From contig NC_045141.1 of NCBI RefSeq assembly GCF_008831285.2, positions 15,858,106-15,922,105 of the forward strand: DNA of 64,000 nucleotides. Direction: 5' to 3'. The stretch comes from Nymphaea colorata. Taxonomy: Eukaryota; Streptophyta; Magnoliopsida; Nymphaeales; Nymphaeaceae. The position numbers were made by a program, and so were the translations under genes. Of this stretch, positions 38,174-49,186 are shown piece by piece. Numbering within the stretch: position 1 is the stretch's first letter; every line of letters begins with the position of its first letter. Under the pieces are notes generated by a model. That model saw nothing but the letters and a program-made list of their open reading frames with translations. It was not told where the DNA came from and made no database searches.

Positions 38174-39228
38174 GGATGTGCGAGTGAAAAATAAAAAGAA
38201 AAAGCACTTTTTTATTATGGGTCGCGTCTTCTTTAATAATTTCAGAAACTGGTCGTACGTTCTTCAATTTTTTCTTTAACGTCGGCACAAATTTTACTGA
38301 CAAATCTCTGGTAATTAATGGCCTTTTAACTAAAGGTAAGCAATTGGTCATTGCCATGACAGATCTTTAATGGCGGGTGCGACCTGTCTCTCCCATCGGA
38401 GTTTGCCAATCTTACAAGGAAATTCAGAGCTCAGTCCAAACCCTCTGTAAATCACTACGTAATAAGAAAATTTTCCTAGAATGATTGATGATATCCCGAA
38501 TATGTGTTTCAATAATCAATGTTCTTCTTCTCATGTATCTTATAAAGGAACGTTTGTTTCACTGTCATCAGAGGATGGAAGCGAGCTGCTGGATGAGTGG
38601 TCGTGAGTTTGTCAACTTGTTTGAGGAGAATTTCGCACTTTATTATATTATTCTAACATTAAGAACAGTTGTTTAAGAGTTTATGCAAAAATCGAGAGCC
38701 TTTGAAAAGTTAGGCAGACATATTTTAATATAATTCACCAATTAAAAAGTTTATTTATATTTTTTCAAAATTTTTCTGCTTAAGGGCAAACTAAAAACAA
38801 TTTATGACGAAACCGAGGAAAACTTCATGCTACCATTAGGACCAAAAGCTAAAACCCACCTTTGCTCTGATCCCTTTAATGCTTTTGGTATTTAAGGTTA
38901 TGACGTATGTGTATGTTTCAACTTACATATATATGTGTATAGGAGTTCTTTTTTTTACAACAAACAGAGTCGATTGTGGGCCATTCGTCATAAAAGAGAT
39001 GGAGACAGGATCCCAATTAGAGCTCCACCACTTGGCTAGAGGATCTGCCCTAACCCTAATTACTTTTCTATCAAAAAGGGATATAAGAAAATGAAATTTT
39101 ATTTTCCTGTTGGATTATATGGCTATAATCATGGGAGATTCCTATCATGGCTTCCAACTAATACATTTAAAAATAGGTCTGGTTCATTTGTTAATCACGC
39201 ACACACACACATACATATATATAAGAGA

Positions 39229-39560
39229 CAAAAAGTTGGCCTAGTGAAATTAATGATTAAATTATTATTTTTTTGAAATATCACCTTATAGCTATGATAT
39301 TAAGACTGATTTGATGAGAAACATATATTAAGTTAGTTGTTTTTTAACTTAAGTAGTGCTTTTTAATAGTAAAAAATGAATGGCTCTTACAACATCAAAA
39401 TTTTGGTAGTACAAAGATTTTTTTTTACAAAAATGACTTCAAGTAAAACATTATTAAATTAGTGTTTTTAAACACATTAGAAGGTTCATATTTTGCTTAA
39501 AACACTTTCTTCTTACATGAATTTAAGAGGTCTGGTTTTTATTCCTTACCCAAGTGGTCT
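39229..39560 (+). mobile_element. MITE, TATTCCTTACCCAAGTGG-type family (copy A)
   Basis: It aligns along its whole length with 43143-43480: AAAAAGTTGGC/GACC, ATATGATATTAAGA, TTTTTAACTT, CATCAAAA, GATTTTTATTCCTTACCCAAGTGG. The right terminus TATTCCTTACCCAAGTGG is intact. The left terminus appears lost next to a (CA)n(TA)n tract. Confidence 0.7.
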
Positions 39561-39572
39561 GGTACCTACCAC

Positions 39573-39575
39573 TCT

Positions 39576-39604
<29 letters not shown>
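39573..39604. repeat. (GA)n microsatellite
   Basis: A GA run of about 16 units directly beyond the right end of MITE copy A. A similar GA run adjoins the left end of copy B at 43109. Confidence 0.9.
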
Positions 39605-39609
<5 letters not shown>

Positions 39610-41049
39610 GACTTTGACATTTGGGGATTCTTTATTTGGGTTTAATTTTGATTATGGGATTTGAGTGTTTCGGTTGCATTTTGATCCGCGGTTACTATAC
39701 TAATCATTGTTAATGATCTTTGATATGTAAATGCAAAACCATAAAAATGTTGTTTGTTCTTAACAACTTTATTTCCCATACAGTGTACCATGTAATCGTT
39801 TGTGGTCCGGTTGAAACTGATTATCTACTATACCTTGTTACATTTGCCAGAGTCGCATAAACTATAGCTATGCAATCAAATGTTGTTGGGTGTGTTCTAT
39901 TTATCAGGGATAAGAATGATATGACACCAAGCTATAAAATATAACATGTCATGTCTAAGTTGTTTGTGAGGGAAGGAGATGTAAAAATGATGTTATGATC
40001 AACCAGCCATTAGGATTTTATCCTTATGATGTTTGAGTCATTGATAAATAGGTTAGACTCAAACAGGTTACCAAATAGGTTAGGTAATGCATATTTCAAA
40101 TTGTTAACTCTTGTTTCTTTCTGCAAATTCTAGAGATTGAGATTCCTCAAAATGTTAGAAAGGGGCGGTTATGCGATCAAATTGAGTTTTTTTTACAGGA
40201 GATCTAAGGCTGCTATTTATAAAAAAGCATGCTTTGAGAGGCCATATTTGTTTAAGAAAAAGGACAATAATAGGGATAGGCTAGACTAACAAATTAATTA
40301 ATGTAGCCAACTATTTTCTAATTAAAAGAACAGGTTGATTGATAACCAAATAGTCTGCTCCATTCTAGGTATGCCTTGTTTAGAACGAGTTAGAATGCCT
40401 AGAACACTTAATTAATGTTTTTTAATTGGTTGTTTGCTAGCCGTAATAAACTGTGACATTTCCATGAACTTACCTAAAATTTAGGGTAGATTTATATACC
40501 AATCTAACACAGTATTCAACGAATCAACCCTTCTTTTTTTTTGCAAGTTTATGAGAAAATAACAATACTGTTGCCGATGCATTCATAATAGATTGTCACT
40601 GTCTAGTGATTCTGACTTAAAATTTGGTGTTGATTCATGAAACATTATGTTTCGGGTTTCATGAATGAGCTCTAATTTTTAAAGCAGTTTTTTTTTTTTT
40701 TTGTTTTAAATGATAATTTATTACTAGTGAGAAGCAACCTTTTATTAATCTACCTAGCTTCAATAGATGTATGTACTAATATTTGTGATTATTTGTGGTG
40801 AATTGACTAGGATCGAGTGTGATTAACTTGTTCCGATTAGTCTTTTGTAGTCTTGAATGACTTGTGTTTGGCTTTTCATTTGACAACTTAAATGCCAAAA
40901 CTCACCAACTTTGTCTTACATAAAAAGTGGCAAACGGATGAATCGAACCTTATCTGCCCATTGGACAGCCATAATTCTTCTAGTTGCAACAACCTTTTGG
41001 CTCTCAGATTACTGAATGTTAATGAAGTTTCATCTTTTAAGATTCAAAA

Positions 41050-41057
41050 TCTCTCTA

Positions 41058-41104
<47 letters not shown>
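41050..41104. repeat. (CT)n(CA)n compound microsatellite
   Basis: CT units at 41050-41080 pass into CA units at 41081-41102. Confidence 0.95.
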
Positions 41105-41105
<1 letters not shown>

Positions 41106-42185
41106 ACAGTCACACACATAACAAAATTTTATGGGTCAACCATCCCTTTCTGTGACGAAGTAAATGCTGCCTGACATAAAGGCCTGAGGATTGTCTTTAA
41201 TTAATGACAAAATTCTCTTGCGCCATATCTCTTCTTTATTTTCTCGCAAAAGTTACTGCTCCGAGCATCGATTCGGAGCTTGTTCCTCAGCTTCTGATGA
41301 TCGACCCATCTGTTGGACTATCTAGGCTTGGATTGCCGTGTTTTTTCCCTCCTTCGGCGGCACTGTGCTGTTCCGAAAAAATGCCCTGCTGTTTTACTAT
41401 AAATACCATGGTAGGCTTTATAGTAACCCCAACCACAGAGTTTTATATGCAGCGTCTAAGAGATCACTGATGTTTTATTTGCAGTGGAGGAAGATGACAA
41501 GAACTACCACCAAGGGTTTTTGCTATTGGATCTGTTGTTTGGTTATAAAACATTGAGCTCTCAATTGGTGATTTTTTACTTCTAGTAAAATCAAAGAACT
41601 TTAACTGCTACACATCATTTTTAATTTTTGAGGTCTTATGTCCTGTTATCCGTTTCAGTGGTCAGGCACTGTGATTCATTTTCTTGTTATACTCTTGGGA
41701 TCATACAAGGATTGGACTGAAGAAGAGTTGATTCTGGTTTGCTGATCTCTAGTGGCTCCAGGGTAACTGATTCTAGAGGAGCCTCTTATCACGTAATGGA
41801 GCAGCACATGTCGTCGTCTGCAATGGTGGATGATAGAATGTTCTGTGCACCCAGAGAAGCCATTGGTAGCAGTGGGCTTGCCAATTATCACATCTACAAG
41901 AACGAGGTGGGACAAGTGAATAGGCTTCTCAGCGTGGTCCCTGACATATAGAAGCAGAGTCTCATGCTAGGGAAGATGCAACAGCCATTTGCTGGGGCTG
42001 CAGGATCAGGCCTGTGGTGAACTGCCTTATAGATCCAGTGGTGGCCTTGATGCTGCGGTACGTATGCAGAAAATTTCTGCATGCAGAGCAGGTTAAGAGA
42101 AGAGGACAAGTGGAGTAAGGATGTAAACAGAGAAGGGAAAACCACGCTGTGAGGTTCTGCCTGCTGGTGGCATCTTTGGCCACTT

Positions 42186-42364
42186 TGTATCGCAGTGGCG
42201 CAGCTTTGCGCTACAAACAACTCATTAATGGTTCATAGACATTTTGCCACTTTAACCTTTAGTGACGGTACCTAGGGTGATGACCAAAGTGGCGCAAAGT
42301 TTTTGTTACTGAAGATCTTTAGTGACTCAATCTTGCGCCACTAAATGTGAAGCCTGCTGTAGTG
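42186..42364. mobile_element. Terminus of a CACTA-type DNA transposon
   Basis: Read on the minus strand, the end is CACTACAGCAGGCTTCACAT (outer base near 42364). The subterminal region carries repeated AGTGGCGCA motifs in both orientations (near 42193, 42284 and 42340) together with TTTAGTGAC blocks. A CACTA terminus with subterminal TGGCGCA repeats is characteristic of this superfamily. The partner terminus is not found in the window, so the element is truncated or its other end has diverged. Short frames at 41200-42200 could be its body. Confidence 0.7.
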
Positions 42365-43142
42365 ACAAACACACGCACACACAGCCCCCACTCAAGACGC
42401 AGACGACTCAATTATAGGCGCTTGAAGTTCCCTGCTGTAGGATTAGTGACGTAAAACAAGAAATTGACCTCCTGCCTTTGCTTGTGTGAAGTCATCTTGC
42501 ATAGCTTTACCTAACTAATAATATAGCACGCTGCAGGATGATTACTCTAGTCTAGTGACTCAACTTTTGAAAGGTACAAATCAATTTTTGTCCATTTTCA
42601 AATGCTTGCTAGGACCAAGGCTGGTAAGATTCCATCTGTTCTGATCGTGTCTTGGATTTTCATTATTAATACAATCAAGGTTGACCATTTGCATGATTGA
42701 GTTTCTCACAGATCTAACTTTATAAATTATAAGGTCCCTAAGACTAACATTCTGTAATGAATATATCAGATGCAGATTTCGTTATGCATAAATAAAATTG
42801 CATTGTACGTTGGATCATACTTTTTCAGATGCAGGAATCTTTTGGCGTTGTTGAATTTTGTGTGAAAAGAAAAACACTTTTGAAGTAAAGGATTGCTGGG
42901 GGTAGGCCCTCTACCTCAAATGGAGATCACTAGTGTGCGAAGAAGAACACTTTTGAAATATCGGAGGCCAGTCAACTAGTGTGGGCATAACTGTAGAGAG
43001 GCAAGATCTAAGAACATTTCAATTTCATTCTCTTGAATCTATTTTGGAGATCATTTTGAGTTATAATTTGTGCCGATAATTGAGTTCGCAACGAAAAACT
43101 TAAATGGAGAGAGAGAGAGAGAGAGGAAAGTTAATAAAAGTC

Positions 43143-43480
43143 AGACCACTTGGTTGAGGGATAAAAAGTTGACCCATTAAAATTAATTATTAAAGTATTT
43201 TTCGACAATCTAATTATATGAATATGATATTAAGAGTGATTTGGAGAAAAACATACTTTAACGTAGTCATTTCTTTTTAACTTTAATAATGCTTTTAATA
43301 ATCGATGAATCACTCCTATAACATCAAAAGCTTGATAGTAGAAAACCGCATTTTTTTTTCAAAAATAAGATTTATAAAAAATTAGTGCTCATGAACATAC
43401 TAAGAGATTCACATTTTGATTAAAACACTTTTTAATGCAAATTTAAGAAGTTTGATTTTTATTCCTTACCCAAGTGGGAT
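43143..43480 (+). mobile_element. MITE, TATTCCTTACCCAAGTGG-type family (copy B), with both termini
   Basis: The left end, ACCACTTGGTTGAGGGATAA, and the reversed right end, CCCACTTGGGTAAGGAATAA, are inverted repeats. The interior is AT-rich and aligns with copy A. A GA microsatellite adjoins at 43109-43125. It has no coding capacity. Confidence 0.75.
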
Positions 43481-43509
43481 GGTATTTACCAATTACCTAT
43501 ATATGAACA

Positions 43510-43802
43510 AGAACTTGACCTGTTAATTTCTTGTTAAAAATATTTTAGACAACATACGAACATTCTAATGTGCTTATCAACATCAAATGTCTTAATTCAA
43601 GTAGCTTTTGAGAAAGACAATATTGGTTTTGCTACTATCAAAAATTCGATGTCATGAGAGCGGTTTAATTACTACAGAAACAATCTTAAACTGAGAGCTC
43701 TCATCAGAACATTCTTAAAATTATAGCGATACGAATAGCTTACGCAAAAAAGTACTTGATCATTTTTAAGTGGTCTAATGTTTGTTCCTGACCTAGTTGT
43801 CT
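43510..43802 (-). mobile_element. MITE of the same family, inverted and diverged (copy C)
   Basis: Compared with the reverse complement of copy A, it keeps the order ATTCTAATGTG, AACATCAAATG, TTCAAGTAG, CTACTATCAAAAATTCGATG. Beyond that point it ends in TTTGTTCCTGACCTAGTTGT, a degenerate form of the family terminus. It lies about 30 bp from copy B, in opposite orientation. Confidence 0.55.
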
Positions 43803-44461
43803 TCAATTTAGTAATTCTTAACGCTTGTATATATAGTGCTTCAGTGACTCGTATACATTGATATCGAAGTATTATTCTTTTATAGATGGAGCTTTGACAA
43901 CAACTAAGTCTAGAGAGAAGTTCTTCGATTTACATTCATTCAAAACTTCCATACAAACGTTAGTATGTTCAGGAGTAGGTCTTTTTGTCGAAATAAAATG
44001 GCCTTACTATTGATCGATAACAATTACATATATATAGCAGCTCCAGTCCAGATTATGTCTTACTTTGTAATATGAAAATATGACAACGAAAATCATGTCT
44101 TTCAAGGCGCAGTAAGATTTAAGGCTTAAATCTTGTAAACTTTACAAAATATTGCTCGTGAGCGCAACTGTGTTTATCTTTCGACGATAAGATGCTGTGA
44201 TTTTCGAATTATGAGAATCCACTCTAATATAATGTGATGGAGATCTGTCCAATTGAAGGGAGGGAGAGGATGGAAGGTCGCAATCCAGAAGTAAAGTAAG
44301 AGAGGGAGGGAGAGAGAGAGAGAGGATTGTACTCCTAAAGTAGAAAACGATGATTTGGGCTCACTGTTCAAACAGGTATATACAGTACTTCATTTTTTTA
44401 CACAGATGTATGTATGACAGGAGAAGAGAAAAAATCAGAGGCCACTCTCTCCGGCAGGCCG

Positions 44462-44902
44462 TCAGAAAGCCTCGTCTATCGTTCCCAAGATCGGCTTGAA
44501 AGCGGCGCCGGCGCCAACCTTGCCCACCGGCACCCCCACGTCTCCCGCCGACCACGTCACCGGAGCACCCCACTCGCAACCACTACCAAGCGCGGAGCTG
44601 GCCCTGACGGCGAGCTCGCACATGTCGGCCAGCGTGAACCGGTAAGTGAGGCGAGAGAGCGGGAGAAGGAAGTACATCTGACCCGACTCCAGCGGCTCGC
44701 GGGGTCCCAAGCGCACCGCCCGCGAGTCCACCCTCATGGACTCCGCGCAGCACAGGAAGCAGTCCGGGTTCCGAGCGACGACTTGGCCGGCCGTGGTCGG
44801 CGGCCTGAACTCCAGCAGCCCGCCCTGGTGGTTGATCACGATCGCCGCCGGCCGGCATCCGGCCAGCCCCTGCTCCTGGACGCTCGTCACACAGTTCCCC
44901 AT
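44462..44902 (-). CDS. PADRE (DUF4228) domain protein 1, single exon
   Basis: A 146-residue intact frame beginning MGNCVTSV, a good N-myristoylation signal (Gly2, Thr6) with Cys4 available for acylation, so membrane association is likely. The PADRE core follows: AAIVINHQGGLLEFRPPTTAGQVVARNPDCFLC.., then PLESGQMYFLLPLSRLTYRF and LADMCELAVRASSAL. This is the standard DUF4228 pattern (small strand, GQVVA-type block, ..PGxxYFLLP). PADRE genes are widely induced by pathogens and abiotic stress; their biochemical function is unknown. High GC and lack of introns are usual. It shares orientation and architecture with the gene at 51314. Confidence 0.95.
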   Translation of the reverse strand: MGNCVTSVQEQGLAGCRPAAIVINHQGGLLEFRPPTTAGQVVARNPDCFLCCAESMRVDSRAVRLGPREPLESGQMYFLLPLSRLTYRFTLADMCELAVRASSALGSGCEWGAPVTWSAGDVGVPVGKVGAGAAFKPILGTIDEAF

Positions 44903-44976
44903 TGCGAAAGCGAGAGAGAGCTCTAGAGGATTGAGGACTTTGGTTTGGTGGGTTGAGCGAGTTGGGGGTTGGAGGG

Positions 44977-44983
44977 ATTTATA
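44977..44983 (-). promoter_or_regulatory. TATA box of PADRE gene 1
   Basis: TATAAAT on the minus strand about 75 bp upstream of the start codon at 44902, within an otherwise GC-rich leader. Confidence 0.7.
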
Positions 44984-45364
44984 AAGAGGGGATGAGATGG
45001 CACTGCACGTGCTGCTTCCATACTTTTATCGAGAAAACGATTCCTCGTGTGGACTTGCTCTCCCCCACGATTCATGTGATTTTTTGAATCGTCTTCCCCA
45101 AATTGCCCTCAATCTCCACCTCGCTCGAATCGGTTTTTTGAGCTCAAGCACATCAAAATTATTATGATTCCTCAAGACCAGACGCCCAGTTGTGCTTTTT
45201 TTTTCATTTTTTCTACATCTGTTTGATTTTTTTTGTGAACGCTACTCTTCTTTTCAACAGTAAATGGTAGTAGGCATGACATTTGAAGCAATACTTGACT
45301 TCGAAAACAGGATTATAGAAGGGTGGCTTTCGCATCTCACAAATTGTCATATGCCAGTTACGAT

Positions 45365-45627
45365 TAAGGGTGAACAATGAGTCAAACTACTCGAGCTCGA
45401 CTCGTTAAAGCTCGGAGCTCGTGAACGAGTTCGAGCAAAGTCATCTGCTTAACGAGTCGAGCTCGAGTTCATGAAAATAATTGAGTTGAGTTCGAGCTCA
45501 ACACGTAATTACCGAGTCAAACTCGAGCTTTAATCGAGAGTATGTCAAGTCTTAATCAAGTCGATATATTCAAACGAGTTTTCGAGTTTGTCGGGCCTTA
45601 ATCGAGTCGAGCTAGTGTTCACCCTTA
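45365..45627. mobile_element. GAGCTCGA-rich MITE with perfect AGGGTGAACA inverted ends
   Basis: The left end, AGGGTGAACA at 45367-45376, is the exact inverse of TGTTCACCCT at 45616-45625, and each is flanked by TA (45365-45366 and 45626-45627), possibly TTA. The interior is built from palindromic CGAGCTCG and CGAGTCGAGCTC phrases and is therefore strongly self-complementary. The TA (or TTA) target suggests a Tc1/mariner or PIF/Harbinger relative. It is non-coding. Confidence 0.75.
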
Positions 45628-48498
45628 TGTTTTGATACCAAGGAAACGATGGAAAGCAATGCAAATGGAAGTAGTTTAAACTCGTCTCGGTCTCGGTCTC
45701 TTGGAGGGGCAGTATGGACCATTCATAGGGAAGTCTGTGGTGACGGTAGGGTTGGTAAAGTGCGTCCCGTGACAACAAATCAGGGATTGCCGGGGAACTT
45801 CGAGGAAGCGTCGCACCTCTCTGCTCCTCCTCCTACTTGTCCCCCTCGACAACACGAGAGATTCGCTCCCTCGGAAAAAAAAATTTCAATCCAGCAGGGG
45901 ACCAGGGACACCCTCCCCTGTTTCGGATCCGGATCTGAACCGGACCTCAAGTTTTAATCAGTAATCAACTACACCCAACTTGGTAAAAGGGTTGAATGCT
46001 GACCCACACCACAATTGCAGTGACTCAATACTGGTCCGAATACCAGACTTTCACCCTGAGATCCAATTGCTTTTTGGATCCTTAAGATCCATAAAGAACC
46101 AGATCTAAATTGAATGGGGATGAGGTCTTTTTCCCAGGCCGGTTTTGGTGGGACGAGCGAGTCACGGGCTCATGAGCTGACCCTGCTCCTGCACTTTGGT
46201 CGTTGACAATTTGGCGCCTCTTTGTTCACTTTTCAGTCACTTTCCAAAGGAGTGAAACTTTTGGGGCTTTGGTCAAACCCAGTCTCATGAGTCATGTGAT
46301 AACGCAACTGCATTGAGGGCGGCAGGGCTCGGCCGGACCCGGGCTGGCTGACTCGGTGAACACTTAACAAACAAAGAGTAAGTCAAACCGAACCGAATAA
46401 AGAATGTTGATCAAGCTTGATACCTTCGAATCAACTCGTGTTGATCCCAAACTAGAATGGCTGAACTGGAGCTGAGTCACTTATGGTAAACCAACCACAT
46501 TACTCTATCTTTGAAAAAGACATGATTTGGACTGTGCTCAAAGTGGCTCGTTAAAAAATACGCACATTGATTTGGTCGTGCCAAGAATGCAACTAGTAGT
46601 AGAACTCTACATCTATGCTTATCACTCGTGAGCCAAACACTAGACATCCAAAACTGTAGGATATAAAAATATATACATTATGTGTTTGTTACTAGCTGAC
46701 AAGGCAAGCCAATCCGACCCGAGCCGAGCGGAACAACTTGCTCATGCATGTTTGTATTATTCGAGAGCCAAACACGAGCCGAGCCGCTATAATGCCCGTG
46801 TTTATCCTAACATCAAACTAATTAAGGACGTTGACGAACTTAATCAAATCAACAAGTTTGTCGTCATTCTAATTAGATCTTGTTCAAGCTGCCCAAGTCG
46901 AAGCAAATCAAATTAAGGGAGAGAAACAGCCCTGGTTTGTGTGGTCGGAGGTTGCCAAGCAATTCAAGACACATACTGAACCAGCCACACCCTGCAAAGA
47001 GACAATAGATGCTGAAGATAAACTAGATTATAGATTGCTCTATAAAAATACTAACTACGTGGATCTGTTGCTTGCTTAGAAATATAAAATTTGTACGACC
47101 AACCTGGCTGCCGGAATCACAGTGGCCAAACTGTCGTCTTCTTCTTTAAATTAGTCGATTTTTTTTTCCGACGCGTCGGCGCCGGCTCCTAACAAGGCAA
47201 CAGATCCAGCTGTGTTGATGTGTGGAACAAGAGTATTATAAACCCTAGTTAGCAATCTCTTGGAGGCACAGATCGTTGTTTTATCAGGTCAAATTTGTGT
47301 TGCATTTTCTTACTATCCCCACATAATATTTTATGATACTGCTTATAGTAGGACACCCAACACATCGAGGATACAAAATTCAGAATGCAACTCACCATTC
47401 ATCTTGTGGTCGATAAGATGTATCAGTAAAATCCTCAAAAATAAATACTAATATTTTGTCTGTATTAAATAATTGGTCCATCGTGCCTGGAATTAAAGGC
47501 TAGTTCTACACCTTAGGCAGCATTGGACCTTAGTCTTGTTATTATATTGGGTTCTTGTAGGGTCTTTCTTAAATGTGTACCTACTTATTACATAATTATG
47601 ACAGGTACACTTTCCTGGCTTATATATAAGAGGGCCGCCCATGGTTTGGCACTTAAATCCGTCTCATTATTCGTCAAGGCCGTCAAAGCTATGTTTATTT
47701 TATATGATAACTGGTATATTTTTAAAAGTGGGTGTTTGGATGACACACAAAAACATGATTTTCGAAGCAAAACTAATCCCAAGTTTTTTTTTTTTTTTTT
47801 GTGTGTTTAGATGCCATTAAAACTGGGTTTGAATAAAACCTAGTTTTGTAAAAGGAAGTGAAAAAAAGGCCCTTCTAGCATGAGTAGCCCACTGTCTATG
47901 TTAAATGGCAGAGTCAATTTTTTTTGGCTAAGTAGCACTAAGAGTTTAAATTCTTAAACTTTAAGCAGAAACCACATTATAAATGAGTAAAATTTAAAAG
48001 TTAAAGTACCAACATATAAATATAATGATTTCTGTGTGGAGATAGTGTGGGCAATTGCACACACAACTTATAGTCTTTGCCCTTGGAGTATAGGGTTGTA
48101 TGGGGGCTTAGAGAAGAGATAGTGTGCTATCTATTTAACACCATATTCTACTTTATTAGTCTAAGTGCCTAGCACCTATAGATAATATCAAACCAATAAG
48201 CGTTTGCTCGACCAACTATGCTAACCACTTCGAGCATAATTCCATTGTCTATGGTAATGAAATTACTACTATTCACAATGATTTCAATAATACTTTAGAG
48301 ACGGGCAGATGAAATTGATATTCGAAATTAAATACAGAAGACTGACCTTCAAATAAAATGAAATTTTACATAGCCAGCTAGGAGGTCAAACTAATTCAAG
48401 ACACTGCAACATGAGCCAAATTGCAGTCTAAAAGGAAAAACCTCATAGAATTAAGTGGAAACATTTAACCGGTCGACTGTGAAAATGGAGCACATGCA

Positions 48499-48789
48499 CT
48501 AAAATCTCAAATGTGGATACGTGTAGTCACTTAGTTCCGCATGGCTTCTGTGACAGCAGGAATCTTCTCCGATTGCACCGGCAGAATTGCGAGGCTGTTG
48601 CCTCCTCCTTTTGTGCTGTTCGCTGCTGCTGCCGCTATCTGCTCGGTGGCCTACTCTGCTTCTGCACCGGCTTTCCTTCTTTTCAGCGTTGGCCATGACT
48701 GAAGCCAGTCCTCCGTCGATGCCGTTGTGCATCTCCATGCTCACGCCAGCAGACTGCACGTAGCAGAAACTGCCACAGAGTGCGTGCAA
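48499..48789. other. GC-rich island with unassigned frames on both strands
   Basis: The plus strand reads MASVTAGIFSDCTGRIARLL and on to a hydrophobic segment (53 codons from 48541). The minus strand has a 96-codon frame ending in YTYPHLRF. Neither is recognised. The GC rise against AT-rich flanks suggests a former coding exon, but strand and parent are undecided. Confidence 0.25.
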
Positions 48790-49011
48790 AAATGATTACT
48801 TAAAAAGAGCAGTGATGGAACGTCGTCACGATATCGAAGAATTCATGTTTCTTCAATCGAGGCAACGGTAGATCCGCCTACTTGTTCAAACGCCAGCTAT
48901 TCGTCTGTGCACGAGGAAGGAGGTCCCTCGCATAGCCTCTCACTTGCAGCACCGGCAGGCTCCGCGAGTATAAAAGGTGCTCCAACTCAACTTCTTTTAA
49001 AAAAAAATACG

Positions 49012-49186
49012 TTTAAGATGCGTTTCTTTCGTCTCGATCTTAGATTTGTGGATTTAAAGTCGGATATTTCTTCTAACTAATCTTAAATTCATGAATTTTT
49101 TATGTATCATATAGATTTATGATCCGCACTAACAAAATTTTTTAGTTTGTAATCTTTGATTCAAGACTATCAAACACTACCTTAAG
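49012..49186. mobile_element. MITE, GGTGTTTGATAGTC-type family (copy 4), 175 bp
   Basis: The left end, TTTAAGATGCGTTTCTTTCG, and the reversed right end, TTAAGGTAGTGTTTGATAGTC (20-21 bp), are imperfect inverted repeats. The interior GATCTTAGATTTGTGGATTT, TTAAAGTC and GATTCAAG phrases are shared with the other copies. Confidence 0.6.

Larger units (their letters stand above)
38174..44461. other. Gene-poor, repeat-rich interval between the PR-1-type and first PADRE genes
   Basis: About 6.3 kb. It contains MITE copies (39229, 43143, 43510), GA and CT/CA microsatellites, and a CACTA terminus near 42.3 kb. Between 41200 and 42200 there are several short frames in all phases that may be transposon body. 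No intact gene is recognised. Confidence 0.6.

Noticed and set aside
44414-44926. A 170-codon plus-strand frame
   Set aside because: It is antisense to the PADRE gene at 44462-44902, with the same cause.
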